From contig NW_019775421.1 of assembly GCF_001039355.2 (NCBI RefSeq), positions 234,222 to 298,221 on the forward strand: 64,000 nucleotides of DNA, read 5' to 3'. Of the stretch, positions 1 to 12,811 are shown piece by piece. This DNA is from Lingula anatina. Taxonomy: Eukaryota; Brachiopoda; Lingulata; Lingulida; Lingulidae. Every line of letters starts with the position of its first letter. Position 1 is the stretch's first letter. The notes beneath the pieces are model-generated. The model did not search any database, was not told the origin of the DNA, and was given only the letters and a program-made list of their open reading frames with translations. Position numbers and translations under genes: made by a program.

Positions 1-1188
1 TTCAAACAATCCTGGCTCCTCCCTTGCACTGTTAAAGCGCACTTGCATCTGTACATAGGTATGGGGTTAACAAGTAGAAATTATTGACAGTGGAAAAATA
101 AGTTCATACTAAGGTAAAGAGACCTGCATTCAGGTCCGATAATAATTCCCCCGCACACGATGATTATACGCTCAGCTTCTCAACCTTGCAGCTCCTTGAC
201 GCATTTTTATTGTTCTCTTTGTTGAAGAGTTTGCAAAATAAAACATTTTATATATCAGGGTATGAATATTGCTCAAACCTCTACAGATCGGTAGCTCAGC
301 AGATAGCTTACTGTATGCGCCTGACCTTAGAGATGTCCGTTCAGGCGTGCTATCAAGTACACTAAAATGCACTCAGTGTCAGTGGAGTCAAAAAATTGAT
401 ACAAACTCTTCTTGATAAAAAATTTATTGATTGCTTTCTGATTATATAATCTATATTTAAACGTAATTCTCCCCAGGTTGATCTCACGACGATTGTCACG
501 TACTCACTTCAAGTGGGGGTTAACATCTTGGTGCACCACCTATGTAATGATAAAGGTAATGTTAAAATTCTGCCTTCTTCCAGTCTTGCCATATGAATTA
601 CATGTATATTTGCACTGCTAGCTTGAGGGGCGGTGGCTACGTGTTGGGATAGGGGAGCAATATTTGATCCCCAGAGGCTTTTAAAAGAAACATTTAGAAG
701 AGCAAGCCCTCTTTTTTTACTCCCAACTCATCGGAAGGTTTTTATTTGAACTCAGTCAGCTCTAGATAAGTACCACAGGCGGTACAAATGACCTGCATGA
801 ATATAATTTAGCATTCCATCCCCCTCATGTCAAAAGAAAATAATTATTCTCGTCCTAGGACCAGTTGAGTAGTTAAACTGGGAACAAGTGTCAGTAGGGG
901 TGACACCTGGGGGTGACAAGCAGAATTTTGAAAAAGAGTGAGATTATTAATTTCTGATTTCTGAGTAAGTGAAAGTGGGCACAGAAATTGCCCTCTGGTC
1001 CTGTCTTCAAATCCTGTTATCTAATCTCAGACTTAGGATACATATTAAGGTGAATGTGTTTTAAAATATTATAATATAAGTTAGAGAAATTATAGTACTT
1101 GACAAGGGCTCCTCATAATTGTGGTAAATGGAAGCTGCCCAAAGGAAAAAAACTAAATTACAATAGTCTAGGATATCAAACGACTCAG
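1..1188. other. non-coding stretch, nothing recognised
   Basis: AT-rich DNA with no convincing exon, RNA gene or repeat. Short open frames here lack codon structure or splice context. Confidence 0.5.
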
Positions 1189-1319
1189 GTGTGTTTTAAC
1201 ACTTTTGACTGGGATGCTGCGAATAGAAGCTCGTTTCTTTGCAGAGAGTTTTGTTTAGCATCAACGTCACAACGAGGCTATCGCGCGGAGAGTAACAAAT
1301 GCACTCCAGCTGATAACAC
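1189..1319 (+). CDS. possible orphan internal exon (cysteine-containing)
   Basis: The stretch is open between an AG acceptor (CGACTCAG, ending 1188) and a consensus GTAAGT donor at 1320. It would encode about 43 residues with four cysteines (VCF, LCREFC, NKC). No flanking exon was found and no domain is recognised. It could be an exon of a gene entering from the left, or chance. Only the splice consensus and the cysteine content support it. Confidence 0.2.
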
Positions 1320-4300
1320 GTAAGTACATTCGTCAGTACAAACTTGCTAGTAGGCAGTAGGGTGCTGACTCTTTTCCAAATACACTAGTGTACTGTCTTA
1401 TCTCAAGAGCCACCCTGGGATAGAGGACACGTGTTGACAAGTCAACAAACCTCCGTTGACAACCTCTATAATAAATCTGATGTGGTTTCTATGTATACAG
1501 TAAATAGACAAGGGTTTGGTCAAGGGGCGGAGGTACAAGGATGAAAATATCTTTTCTCTCTTAGCAAATGTGAAATTGTCGACAATTTTGATTTAGCACC
1601 GGGGCATCAAACTATTTCGTGCAACCTTAGGTGACCATATAACACGTAAAAAGGGAACGTCCGACCAACTCTTATTCGCTTATTGCATCAGTTTGTCTAA
1701 ACAGTTGGTTCAGGTAAAAAGAGATAAATGAAGATAAAGAAGAAGAAAGAAAAAAGATAAAATGTGCTGGATTTTTCATACAATAGTGTTGCTGAATGAT
1801 AAAACATTGTGACAGCATGCCAAATTCATTTGTACCTGTATAATCTTATCTTGTAACTGGGTGTATATAAACACAGAAGACAAGTGACATTATGATAAGT
1901 TAGTGGGTCCAAGAGGCCGGGGATCTTAATGTTTACCTGTGAAAGATTCACGACCATTTGTTTTTATATATATTCATGTTTATATATTTAACATTTGGGT
2001 ATTTGGAGACACTTATTTGGCGGATATAGCACCCATGTTTGTCAATGCAAAGCATGTTTTAGTAATTCTCCTAGTTGCATTTCATTAATACTTACAGTCA
2101 TATAAAGGGACACAATGTGAAATGGAGGTCATATTCCAAAAAACCGGGTCAGCGTGTCAAAATGTGGATCAGTCGGTCAGAATAGGGGCCATGTGAGTGG
2201 CATTTAGTAGGTTATTTTAAATACATGTACCAGTAGAAGCAATATAGGACGAATGTGCCCTTACCTGTAACAATTAATAAATCAGTCGACCTAGACCTCC
2301 TTTGTTCAGAAAGTCGAACCAATCTGTTATAAATGCGTAAGAGGATGTTGCGAGTAAACGAAAAACATTTGATAGTCTGTCTTAATAAACAATGTTAAAT
2401 TCAATTTTTCTCTCTATTTACAGCATAAATACGTGAAGAACAGTTTCGTGTTCTCATCTAGCTATTTTCAAAATTTACTGAATGTGAACAAACATAGACA
2501 CGCTTAAGACAATAGAATACGAAATAAATAGATAATCACCTGCTGAATCTCTACAAAGCCAGCACAATTTCTGTTTCTTTAATTTGAATATGAGGTTTAT
2601 TAGTTTCCTGACATTTGCATAGCTGAACTTCAAGAATGTTCAATTACCCTTATGAGAGAGGCAGCAGTTTGTTTAAATAAATGATCCGATTCACTTGAGG
2701 AGAGAATCAGCATTAACCCCTTTTCATTGAATATACTCTGGTAGTGATCTGTTACCATTCTCTTGTTTTTCCTTGAAATTATTTTAAGAAATGCTGGGGA
2801 AAGATTGCTTTAATGAGAGTTTCTTTTCGTCCAAACTAGCCAAATGAAATTCATCATTACTGGGTCATTATTTTCATTACGAAACAGAAATACCAACTAA
2901 GCCAAATGGATCTTATTTTGGCTTATAGGAATTAGATTGAACTAATTTTTGAAAAGACAAAGATATTTCGGTATGGTGTTTATCTTATTTGTCTGTTTTA
3001 ATCTTTAAATTAAGACTTGGGACGGATGTTATTGTTCTTTGCCTTGAGATACTGATTTAATCATCTGTTTGCTGAAACACCAACGATTTTTCATAGATAA
3101 ACAACACCCTCGTTGTCTTTTTAATAAATCATTTTTCTGTTTCAATAGATGGACAAGGGTTATATCTTTACAGTTTGTCAGTAGCAACTTCCCCATGTTC
3201 TGTCTACCTATATATGCCAAATCAATTAATTGTCCCAGGATCTTCAGCAATTTCCCCATATCATCAATCTAAAAACCTTTAAATGTCTAAATTCTACAGC
3301 TGTAAGTGGAACGACTCTAAAAAATGACAACTCTATGCAGCTCTAACAGCAGTCGTAACACTGTGATCTCTATGATATGATATTTTTTGAAGTTTTTATT
3401 TTACCAGAAAAACTAAGCTTTTGTTTCTCTGTAAAACGCGCGGTCAGCATGACATAAAGCAGGTGTCCTCCGATGACCGGTAAGTCTAGACAGTTTATCA
3501 ATGCACGACTGCGCCTATGTCCAGGAAAACATGTTTACAGGCTAAATACTAACATGCCCTTCATCAATCGCCGATGCTCTCTGTGCACCCTGAGCTTCAG
3601 AGCCGACTGAAAACCGAGCCATTTTATACGCATGGTTATATGGCACTGACGAAACGCTAAATGCGGCACAGCAGACGGAAGTTTCTGTTCCTGCACTCGG
3701 TTATCCGGTGAAATCCCGATTTAAAGGACACAAAATAAGTGGGAATTCAGGGCGGGAAATGGACAGTCGTATTTGTCACCCTGGGTTTCAGATTCTGTTT
3801 CAATCTAGCCTCTGTAATCTACACCATTTCCAGCAACGGTGAGTGTAACACGCTATCATAATTACCCTGAATATCAGGGTACAGCGTGCTCTGAGTGAAG
3901 TTCCTGGTGGCGTTCTAAAGTTCACGGACATGGCCAAGGTCAAAAAATTTGGTAGGGCCCTCGACTTGACCAGCCAGGTAGAGTGCAGTATATTATAATG
4001 GCATCAAGTGGAAACAGATTGGTACTAAGGAGACGAACACTTGCTGTTTAATGACCATCACAGCTGCTGTGTATGTTAGCTATTTGTGGCTTGATAACCA
4101 TAGCTTAAAGGGTACCGTGACATTAACACGAATGACCTGTTAATCCAGCCAGTGCATAGCCTTCCTCTGCGAAAATTCGTCTCTAGTGCTAAATTGAAAA
4201 ATTGAGTATTTTTTATCCTTTGATAATCGGGGAAGCTGCGACTGTTTTACAAACAGATATGTCTAATATTCTGAAGCGATGCGATAGTTTTTGCACTGTA

Positions 4301-5827
4301 TCTGAGTGGGCATAGACAAGGCTGAAGGTATGAAGAGTTAGATCGTCGCTCACAGAGATATCAAATATTATAGAAACGGCTCCATCGACTGGGCCTCTCA
4401 AACCTCGGGTCGCTGGACCGAGAGCGAGCGCGCCCGCATTTGACTATGAGCGTGCCTGCATGATTTCCTTTGAGTATGTGTGTATCAATGCTTCTGTGTG
4501 TGCGCGCATGCACGTGTGTGTTAGTACACACTTGTGTGTGTTGAGGGGGTGGGGTTGTAACTGCGGGCACATAATTTCACTAAGAATCCACCAATATATA
4601 AATCTACTGGACTCTCTGTTAAATATTATCACGATACTTTATTGAAGGCACGATCAGTCAGAGTTGAACGAAGTATTTGTGGCAGATAGTTACATTTACA
4701 AAGGTCAAGGGCCGGGTAAAAAACCCATTAGAGAGTTCAAGGATACAAGACACCGCAATTTTCGTGGAAAAGATGACATAATACGAGAAGGCTCGGTTGT
4801 ATGGCAATAGTCCACTTGTCAATTCAAGGTCAGCAGATTTAATGCCCATCTGGTTTCTATTTTATCTCTTTGGTTATATTACATATTATAATGTATAGAT
4901 GGCACAAGGTTATTCTACCTTGCCTCAGCAAATTCAAGACAAAATAGAAAATATTGCAAATTTTATGGTTAACATAACTTGTAAGCCAGCAGACTTCGAC
5001 GAACTTATCACTTAGAATCTAAATGATGAAAGTCAGACACTGACTTAGTATGCAAACACAGCTTCCTGATTATCGCAGCCAGGGAGCTCAAGTTGTCAGG
5101 TTTCACATCAACCATCGCAACTCTTGAATATTCGCATTTGGTGAAGAATGCGACCGCTGTCTCACCTACTGCATTTTAGCAATCTGTAGCAGTGTGTTTA
5201 ACACTTCAGCATTCAGTTTTCCAAAGGTTAGCTGGCATCTCATTTCTTTTTTACTTCTATATTTCAAAGAGGAAGGCCGGCGTTTGCTTTCGTATATGTC
5301 TATGACGTGTGGGATTATTTATTTATATCTGCTTCAGCAAAGAATGTTAATAGCTGTGTTCTGCACTGAAAGTTGCAGTAATTAATGAATTCAAGTTCTT
5401 CTAACTGGTAGAATATTGATCTGTAAAAATATCAATTATAGAGGAGTAAAAAACTCTGAAATTTTACTGTTGTTAAAAAAGCATATATATTGCTATAGTT
5501 CTTATGTCTGTAAACGCGTCTCAGAAATTCGAAACACCTTTCACATTCAAATCTTCCTTGTAGAGTAAATATTCAGAAGGCAGTTACTTCTTTAAGATTC
5601 ATTTATCAGGGAATCCTAATGAAACAAACTTCTTTACTCACAATGAAATCTTCATTGATCACAAAACCCCCACGTGTGCCTGGGGGTCCGGCACGTAACT
5701 AGTGCCACCTTCAATAATTATTGTTTATAATCTTCTTATATGGCTAAATTGAATGGGTCTGTGTAATCAAAACTTCTTTACGCGGTATCATTTTGATGAC
5801 ATTTCAGGTGACTCCCTCTCACAAAAA

Positions 5828-5878
<51 letters not shown>

Positions 5879-7059
5879 AATAAAATAAAATAAAATAAAA
5901 TAAATAAATAAATAATAAAAAAATTGTTCAATAATTATACAGAGCGAAAATGTATCATTTAAATGTTTTGGGCTATTAATGCTTGGTAAGGTATAATGTA
6001 AATATTCACAATAAGTTATAGACATTTTATAAGCCTTTTTCCCCACAGCAATTTGCAGTTTGATTCACGTTGTCATGACAAAGTTATCTAATGATGAGAA
6101 GCGTTCCTATCACAAAGTATACGTGTATGAATTGTTACTATGAAAAGGTGTTCCCTTGGATTCAATAAGACTATGATCTAATTCAACAGGACTAAGACCA
6201 TGACTCAAAACGACTGTAGCATAGTAGTAGTCTAGGTAATCCCACTAAATCAAAGTGATTTGTATTCGTATTGTATGTCATTTTATTCATTCCATCATAT
6301 TCATTCAATATAACATACAAACATTGTCCAAAATTAAATATCAAGTTTTACCCGGAACAGCACGTTGCTCAACCAAGAAACAATAACAAGAATAGCTGGT
6401 GATAGTTAGCAACAATCGTTCGCTTGCATAGGGAATTCTTTAAAAAGATAAATCAGAACAAACAAGGCACATTAAACAAATAAAGCACTTGCAGGAACTT
6501 ACATTTTCAATATATTAGTGATAATAAAAATAATGGTCTATGTATTGATTAATGGTGCGTTTGATTATATAAAGACAGCCAACTGAAGATTACTGAAAGT
6601 GTTCTTTGCCGTTTATGCATTCATTTCAAAACCTGACAAAAGCAAATTGTGTTAGCGTAAGCAGCAAAATAAAAGGCGACCAAAAAATAAAAGTTTCTTT
6701 TGTAAAATAACAAAAATAGCATTTTGCAAAACAAAACGATAAAATTCATTTCTGGTAAATTAAGTTAGCGGTTATATGAGAAAAAAATCTCAAAGGAGAC
6801 GCACACGTTGGACGACAGAGAATTAGAATTAAACATTTATACTTTTAAAAATATAATTTCACCAACATTTGGTGGAAGCGTTTTACGAGAACGCAGTCAA
6901 TGCAGTTAAAAATTTCAACTACGTTCTTTGCAAGTTCAAAACACTCTTGATAATTGTAAAATATACCGGATAATAACTATCCATGAAGAAAACGCATAAG
7001 ATGTCAAAAATTCCGTCCTTCGTAACAAATTATTTTCAGCAGGTACATCAACCCAGTCC
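1320..7059. other. non-coding stretch
   Basis: No gene is seen. The part next to 7060 would be the 3' flank of the minus-strand proline-rich gene. An alternating purine-pyrimidine TG/CG/CA-rich patch lies at about 4480-4545 and a microsatellite at 5825-5922. The rest is featureless AT-rich DNA. Confidence 0.5.
5825..5922. repeat. AAAT / AAAAT microsatellite
   Basis: About 14 AAAT units change into AAAAT units and then back to AAAT-type units. Confidence 0.95.
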
Positions 7060-8603
7060 TTAGTTATTCAAAACAACGTAGCGGTGATTTTTCAGCCCAT
7101 TTAATGGAATCACAAGAACCCTTTTCCCGATTTCAAATACAATATTCTGCGGATCTTTCTTGCTCCGGGCCTGCTGTGAAGCTGATCTCCTGCTGCGGAG
7201 AAGAGGGGGCGGAACTGGATACTCTACGTCCTCATTCGACGCTGGCTGGGGAGGACTACGCACCGGGGACGACTGTCGCTTGGGAACTGGATAAGAGGGA
7301 AGGTCTTCCACTACTGGCAGTTTCTGAGGAACTCTGCGTTGCGGGACTGGGAAAGGTGTTTCAAGATCGTCTGGCGTTTGTCGTCTTGGGACAGGCGGTT
7401 CTGGCTCCTGGTCATTTGTGGGTGGTGAGATGCGTTGTGGAACAGATGACGGCGCTTTTTTTGTGGGTACCTTGGGTGGAGGGGCGGGTGCCTCGGGTTC
7501 TGGAACAACCCTGTTAGGAATCGGGCGTTTGGGAACAGGTGCCTCGGGTTCCTGAGGAATTTTGGAGGGGACTTGTCTCTGTGGAACTCTGTAAGGTTCT
7601 TCAGGCTGCTGGACGACTCTTGGCGGCGTTGGGACTTTTCTTTGTGGAGCAATGCGGTTGGGAACGGAATTTGGCTCACTTGGGATCTGGCGCTGCGGCA
7701 CTGGGTAGCTGGGCTCTTCAGGTTCGGGGAGAGCAGGCCTCTTAGAAGGAACTGCAAGTTTAGGCGGCGTGAGCTTGTCTGGTGACCCTGACTTCAGGCG
7801 AAGGGGCTGTGGGGCCACCGCCATTGGCTCCAATGGCTCTTCTACGTCGATTGGTACTGGTACTGGGCGACGTTGTTTCTGAACGGGGTAGTTCTGGAGC
7901 GGCACGACGTCGGTCGCGATGAAGCGGGGGCCGATGGGCGTCACCATCTGGTTGACATCATTTTGGCTCACGAGCCTTGGTGGAGGCGCTTCACGTGGTA
8001 TGAGCCAGAAGGTCCGCATATTGGCACACAAGGTAGTGATGAGCTCGCCAGCCTCCTGGCGAAGCTCGGGGTTTTCGTCGATGTCCATGAATTCGGTGCC
8101 GAGCTGAAATATTTATGGACAAAAGAGTTATAATGTTAGACTATCATATCGATTCCATGGTATACTTGAAATTACGAATAAATTATTAAGTTAACGAATA
8201 AATAAAGTTCAACTATTAAAATAATTATAGATTTCTGGATACAGTGTTTAATTAAAAGGCAGTGGAGTACGTTCAGGTCACAGGCCCGTTATTCGTTATT
8301 TGCTTTTCACTTTCAAGCAGAAAATCAATTTTATTTGATTTCTTGTTTGGAACACATCTCACCGTCACCAAGTGCTCCTGCATTTCCTCTGCAGTGAGAG
8401 ACCACTCCGGGTCGAACTCGGTGACGAAACAGACCCCCAACGTCTCATCCTTTATAGCCGTTAAACCCTGGAATAAATATATGTATATTATTATGTGTTC
8501 AGTTATTCTGTCCTATTCTTTTATCGATTTATTTAAAGTTCGGTACATTTTTAATTAAAAATTCAGTACATTGACTATGGTCTAATAAATAGAATACATA
8601 TTA

Positions 8604-8642
<39 letters not shown>

Positions 8643-10557
8643 TTTCAGTGATAATTAATTAAAGTTAAGAAGTTACAAAATCTCAGTTATAAGGTGGGTA
8701 AGTTTTACACTGTGAAGTTCAATGATTCGTTAATTCATTTTTTACTATAACAATCTTGAGCTTATTGCAAAATGTTGCCTTCAATTCAGTCGGCCTCAGG
8801 AATGGTATCCACAGCAGGTTTTTAATAAAAAAGATAGCATCCTAGAAGTGAAAGTCCATTACCTGTATTTTGTTTAAAAATCGCTCTGTCGTTTCTTTTC
8901 TTTTCGTTGTTTACTCAATACATGTACACTCACCCTCTCGCTGTCGTTATTTTAAAATTGTGATTTGGCACAAACGTGCAAGATCATGAAAAAAGGAAAC
9001 GATATTTCACTTTAGTTTGCTTTAGTAATTTTATATTAGATTCAGGCCATAGAATGAAATTTGTTCGGATATAATTTTGTTTATTCATTTGAGCTAAATA
9101 TTTCTTGAATCAAAGGCGTCTCCTTTGAAAACCTTAATCCAATGACTATCCTAAATTGGAGAAAATCGCCAATTCAGGAGAACACCGTCCTGGTAGTTGA
9201 AATATTTTCCTAAATATAGCCACATGTATCAATGTGAATGTTGACTTTTAAGGCTTGACATTTGGACACATTTCTGTCCCGTACTCAATTTAGTATCAGC
9301 GTTATAATTAGATCGTTCGTAGTAAAACAAACATCCCTTTTCTGTTACTCGTGTACCCAAGCGTAATGCGCCTTTTCTTGGCTAATCCCCATATTGGTAC
9401 CACAATAAATAGACCCTTTTGATATTCGTGTGCATTGGGATATCAGATCTTTGCCCAGCTAAACCTTGAACTGCCCATTAACAAGTTTAAGCTTGTATGG
9501 AAGCTGAGGGAGCACGTAGAAAAACGATTTGCCTGAAGGTATCCCATTTGTCCTGACGTGATGAAGTTTTAGTCATTATCTTTATTCAGAATTGGAGACA
9601 CTCATTCCTATGTATCTATCATTAAAAAGGCCTCTTCCGTCGTGTATTGGAAAGTGCGTGTGAATAAAAATTGAAACAAATTTTTATACAGTTACCTGGG
9701 GTGGCCCAAAAAGTAGGCGAGGGGACAGCCAATTTGCTTTTATTGACAAAAATTTCTTTTGATATTGAGTAAGTTGGCTGTGAGACTGTCTGCCTCCGTT
9801 TGAAACGCATACGTCCAACAGAGGTTACTCCCAAACATATGATAAGGTGGGCGTAAAACTTTTTAAAGCAAATTTTAACATGATGTTACCCTAGCCGGGG
9901 TTTTCCCGCCGAATAGAATTTTCCTCGAAAAAACAAAACAATTATCTCCTTCTCGAGAATCATTCAATCCTTCCCTGAACTTGTTTCTTTCACCACTGCA
10001 AATGATATAATTAGCTCTGAATGTTTGGCCAAGTATTTAGACTACCATAGTCTTTCTTACATTTCATAAGGAAATATCAAAATAAGGTAATGTTTTTGAT
10101 GAGATGTATCATTTTAAGAACTGAATTAGAAAAGATCAGTATCTTTGAAAAATATTTCAATATTTGAATAAGATTTTGGAACATTTTCAAACGCGTATGG
10201 TATGCCATGAAGACGTTTTGCAGGGAGAGTCCAAAATATTGAAAATCTTCAGTAAAAGTGTATCTCAGTCTTTTTGAAAGGCGTTAATATCTGGGTTCTT
10301 CTTTAATGTATATCACATACTTCAAGAAAAAGGCACTGCATATCTTAACATCTCACGATACCCGTCTTAAAAGTGGTTTTATTCTTAGTGAGACTCACAG
10401 CGTTCCTGTCGTGCAGCACAACAGCCTGGTCACTTCCAACAGCGTTGATCACTTTAGTGTGGCTATCTGGTAACTTGGCGCTGTCTTCGCGGACTATCTT
10501 GGGCGGGCCGAACTTAGGCGGAGCCCAGCGGACCTCGGGTATTTCCGCCTTGTATGG
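7060..10557 (-). CDS. proline-rich protein of unknown function (3' part of gene)
   Basis: Three minus-strand exons join in frame with phase-0 introns: 10557-10399 (53 codons), 8467-8363 (35 codons) and 8103-7060 (ending in TAA). Donors are GTGAGT and GTGAGA; acceptors are TTTTCAG, TATTCCAG and TATTTCAG. The first two exons and the start of the third look globular (WAPPKFGPPK; FDPEWSLTAEEMQ). The last roughly 230 residues are dominated by degenerate repeats such as YPVPQRQ, VPQRQVPS and PEPEAPAP. A basic patch (RSRRSASQQARSKK) and a short hydrophobic tail (VFEIGKRVLVIPLNG) follow. The last exon is far more GC-rich than its surroundings, as expected of coding DNA. No start codon was found; the 5' end must lie beyond 10557. 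I do not recognise the family. The repeats suggest a scaffold or SH3/WW-ligand type protein, which is inference. Confidence 0.6.
8604..8640. repeat. (AAT)n microsatellite
   Basis: About 12 AAT units in the second intron-sized gap of the proline-rich gene (8468-10398). The rest of that gap shows nothing I can identify. Confidence 0.95.
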
Positions 10558-10585
10558 CTGAAAACATTAGACGTTAAACTGTTTG

Positions 10586-10588
<3 letters not shown>

Positions 10589-10648
<60 letters not shown>
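10589..10648. repeat. (AT)n microsatellite
   Basis: Uninterrupted AT dinucleotide run of about 30 units, just upstream (in minus-strand sense) of the exon at 10557-10399. Confidence 0.98.
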
Positions 10649-10652
<4 letters not shown>

Positions 10653-11499
10653 ATAAAGAGGGAAGGTTTTTGAATTGAAAATTAAAGTAAATTTTGAATA
10701 AAAGAAAATGGAGCAAGCTGCAGCTTTACGATAAATATATTTCAGAGGTAACTGAAATAAAAAAACACCCAGCGTTTCATTGGAAGAAACTATTCACATT
10801 ATTGTAGTAAAGTTCCAATTTATAACGCTCACCTCTTTTAATTGATATAAAAAGTTTACAAAATATATATGAAATTATTTTGTGGACATTAAAGACACAT
10901 ATCACATGACACGCAAAGTATTTTGTCAATTTTTTTCAGAATAAAAACTGAATAAGTAAGCAAAGATCTAAATTTATATTCTAAACTGACAAAAAGTGAG
11001 TGAAGATTATGCTTTCTTGACAATTAAATGGCACCATTTTCCTTCCTCACAACCTGGAAATAGCTTACTGCAAACATAGTTATCTAACTTAAACATGATT
11101 TATTCCGTGAAATTGCCTTTTAAAGATATGCCTTTTAGAAAGCCTTTCATAAAGAATGACTCTTTTAAAAGCCACTCGCTTTCATACCACTTAAAACATA
11201 AACATCCTGTTATTTGTTTTATTTCCAAACACACAGTTTAGTCCAATAATGAAAAAAAAAAATGAATGAAAGAAAGAAAGACTGAAGGTTAAAGTAATGG
11301 AATAGAAATAAGATATAAAAAATATAAGAACAAAACAAATTTAAAATATCGGTTTGACAGTTTTTTCAGTTTGATAAAAAAATCTTCAAACTAAACAGAA
11401 GAGTGCCATTTCAAGTTTTTTTTTTGCCACGGATAAATAATTTTCTCTGTGCTTTCATAATTCATTACCGAGAGATAAAATACAGAAAAATAAACTCAC

Positions 11500-11634
11500 C
11501 AGCGGTGAAGCGAAGATCGTAGTGGCCAACATCAGTAAGCCCACACTTAATCTTTGTGCCATCCTCAGTCAGTTTATCTGAAATCTTTGGTTTGGTCAAC
11601 TTCAACTGCAGCTCTGTTATCTTCACGCCTTCTC
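11500..11634 (-). CDS. possible further exon upstream of the proline-rich gene
   Basis: A minus-strand open stretch of 135 bases lies between a GCGTTAG acceptor and a consensus GTGAGT donor. It encodes about 44 residues that look coding (ITELQLKLTKPKISDKLTE, then GLTDVGHYDLRFTAG). Both edges are phase 1. It therefore cannot splice directly to the phase-0 exon at 10557, where the joined frame hits a stop. Either one small exon between 10558 and 11499 was missed, or this belongs to another gene. No domain is recognised. Confidence 0.35.
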
Positions 11635-12259
11635 CTAACGCCTTACTCAAGTTCTACTAAAACTATCACCGTTACAATCCACCTCTTCTAGATCTCTTTC
11701 CCGATAACTGTTTTTCCTCAACCACAGCCTTTGCCAAGTGACGAAAATATTAACAATGTAACACAAGAATTGAGAGACCGGCGTTCCCTTATAGAGCTCC
11801 TGTTTCAATAAAACACCCTTGGAGACTCATCAGTCGCCCCCTTCAATTACCTAACCCTATTACTGGTATCGAAAAGTGTAATCAGCGACTGGAGTGGGAC
11901 TTTTTATATACCCGCTTCCGTTTCGTGATAAATTAGGCTTGGATTAATTCGCGATGAAAGATATCTCAAGTAGTTTATCGTTTCGATGGCGCTGAAATAA
12001 ACAAATAGTGATTCAACAGCACGTATGTTAGCCAGAGGTCGTCGTGTCACTGAAACCGAGAAGAAAATTTACAAAATTACAAAATGATGGAGGAAATGGG
12101 TCTTTGGGCGTTTTTCTACGTTTTTTCTTCATTTATTCATTCATTCATTTATTGTAGCCGAACACAAGATTTCTCCTTCTTTCTTTTGGCTTTCTATTTT
12201 TTCTTACCGTAGCACAATCTTTTCAATTTTCGAATTTTCACTTAAATTCACACTTAATT

Positions 12260-12294
12260 TTTCCTTCCTTCCTTCCTTCCTTCCTTCTTTCTTT
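12260..12294. repeat. (TTCC)n microsatellite
   Basis: Tandem TTCC units, slightly degenerate at the 3' end. Confidence 0.9.
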
Positions 12295-12584
12295 TAACAA
12301 CCGTGTTTTTGTTTCTCGTATCTTTCTGGCAACCGCTTCACGATGCATTTTTCTTTAGGAGCCAGCAACGGTTTTTATGAACTCATTTCTTGTTTCAATA
12401 AAAGACATGTTTTTTTTTGTGTGTGTCCAACATATGTGTAAGTACAAGGTGTGAGAATAATTAGGAAAAGAAGAGAAAGTCGAATGAATGTAAAAATCCC
12501 TGAAGCCAACTGTATGTTTTAAGCAATATTGAAGTATTTTTCAACTGTCAGTTAAACTGATTACATGCTCGTTTATAATGCATA

Positions 12585-12811
12585 CTGACAGTCAATGAAA
12601 ACGCATCAGAAAACTTGTACTTTTTTTTTACCGAGAATCGATTCCAACCATATAAACGAGTACAAATGCACTTGTTTGGTTATAAGAGAGTCACCTTGTT
12701 TGACTGAATAATGGGTCATATTTCACACGAAAATAGTTATTATCTTAATGTTCCAATGGAACTTAAAATATTATTTAATAAATAAATGATGCGTTTTCAT
12801 TGACTGTCAGT
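12585..12811. mobile_element. mariner/Tc1-like MITE with TA target duplication
   Basis: The sequence at 12583-12608 is a perfect inverted copy of 12788-12813 (26 bases, core CTGACAGTCAATGAAAACGC). The repeat begins and ends with TA. This fits a 227 bp non-autonomous element flanked by a TA duplication, the hallmark of Tc1/mariner insertion. The interior is AT-rich and non-coding. Confidence 0.75.

Noticed and set aside
4480-4545. Alternating TG/CG/CA tract as a possible Z-DNA regulatory site
   Set aside because: Plain imperfect microsatellite with no gene nearby.
7104-8133. Several plus-strand open frames of 60-137 codons
   Set aside because: They are antisense to the GC-rich proline-rich exon and have no domain or splice context.
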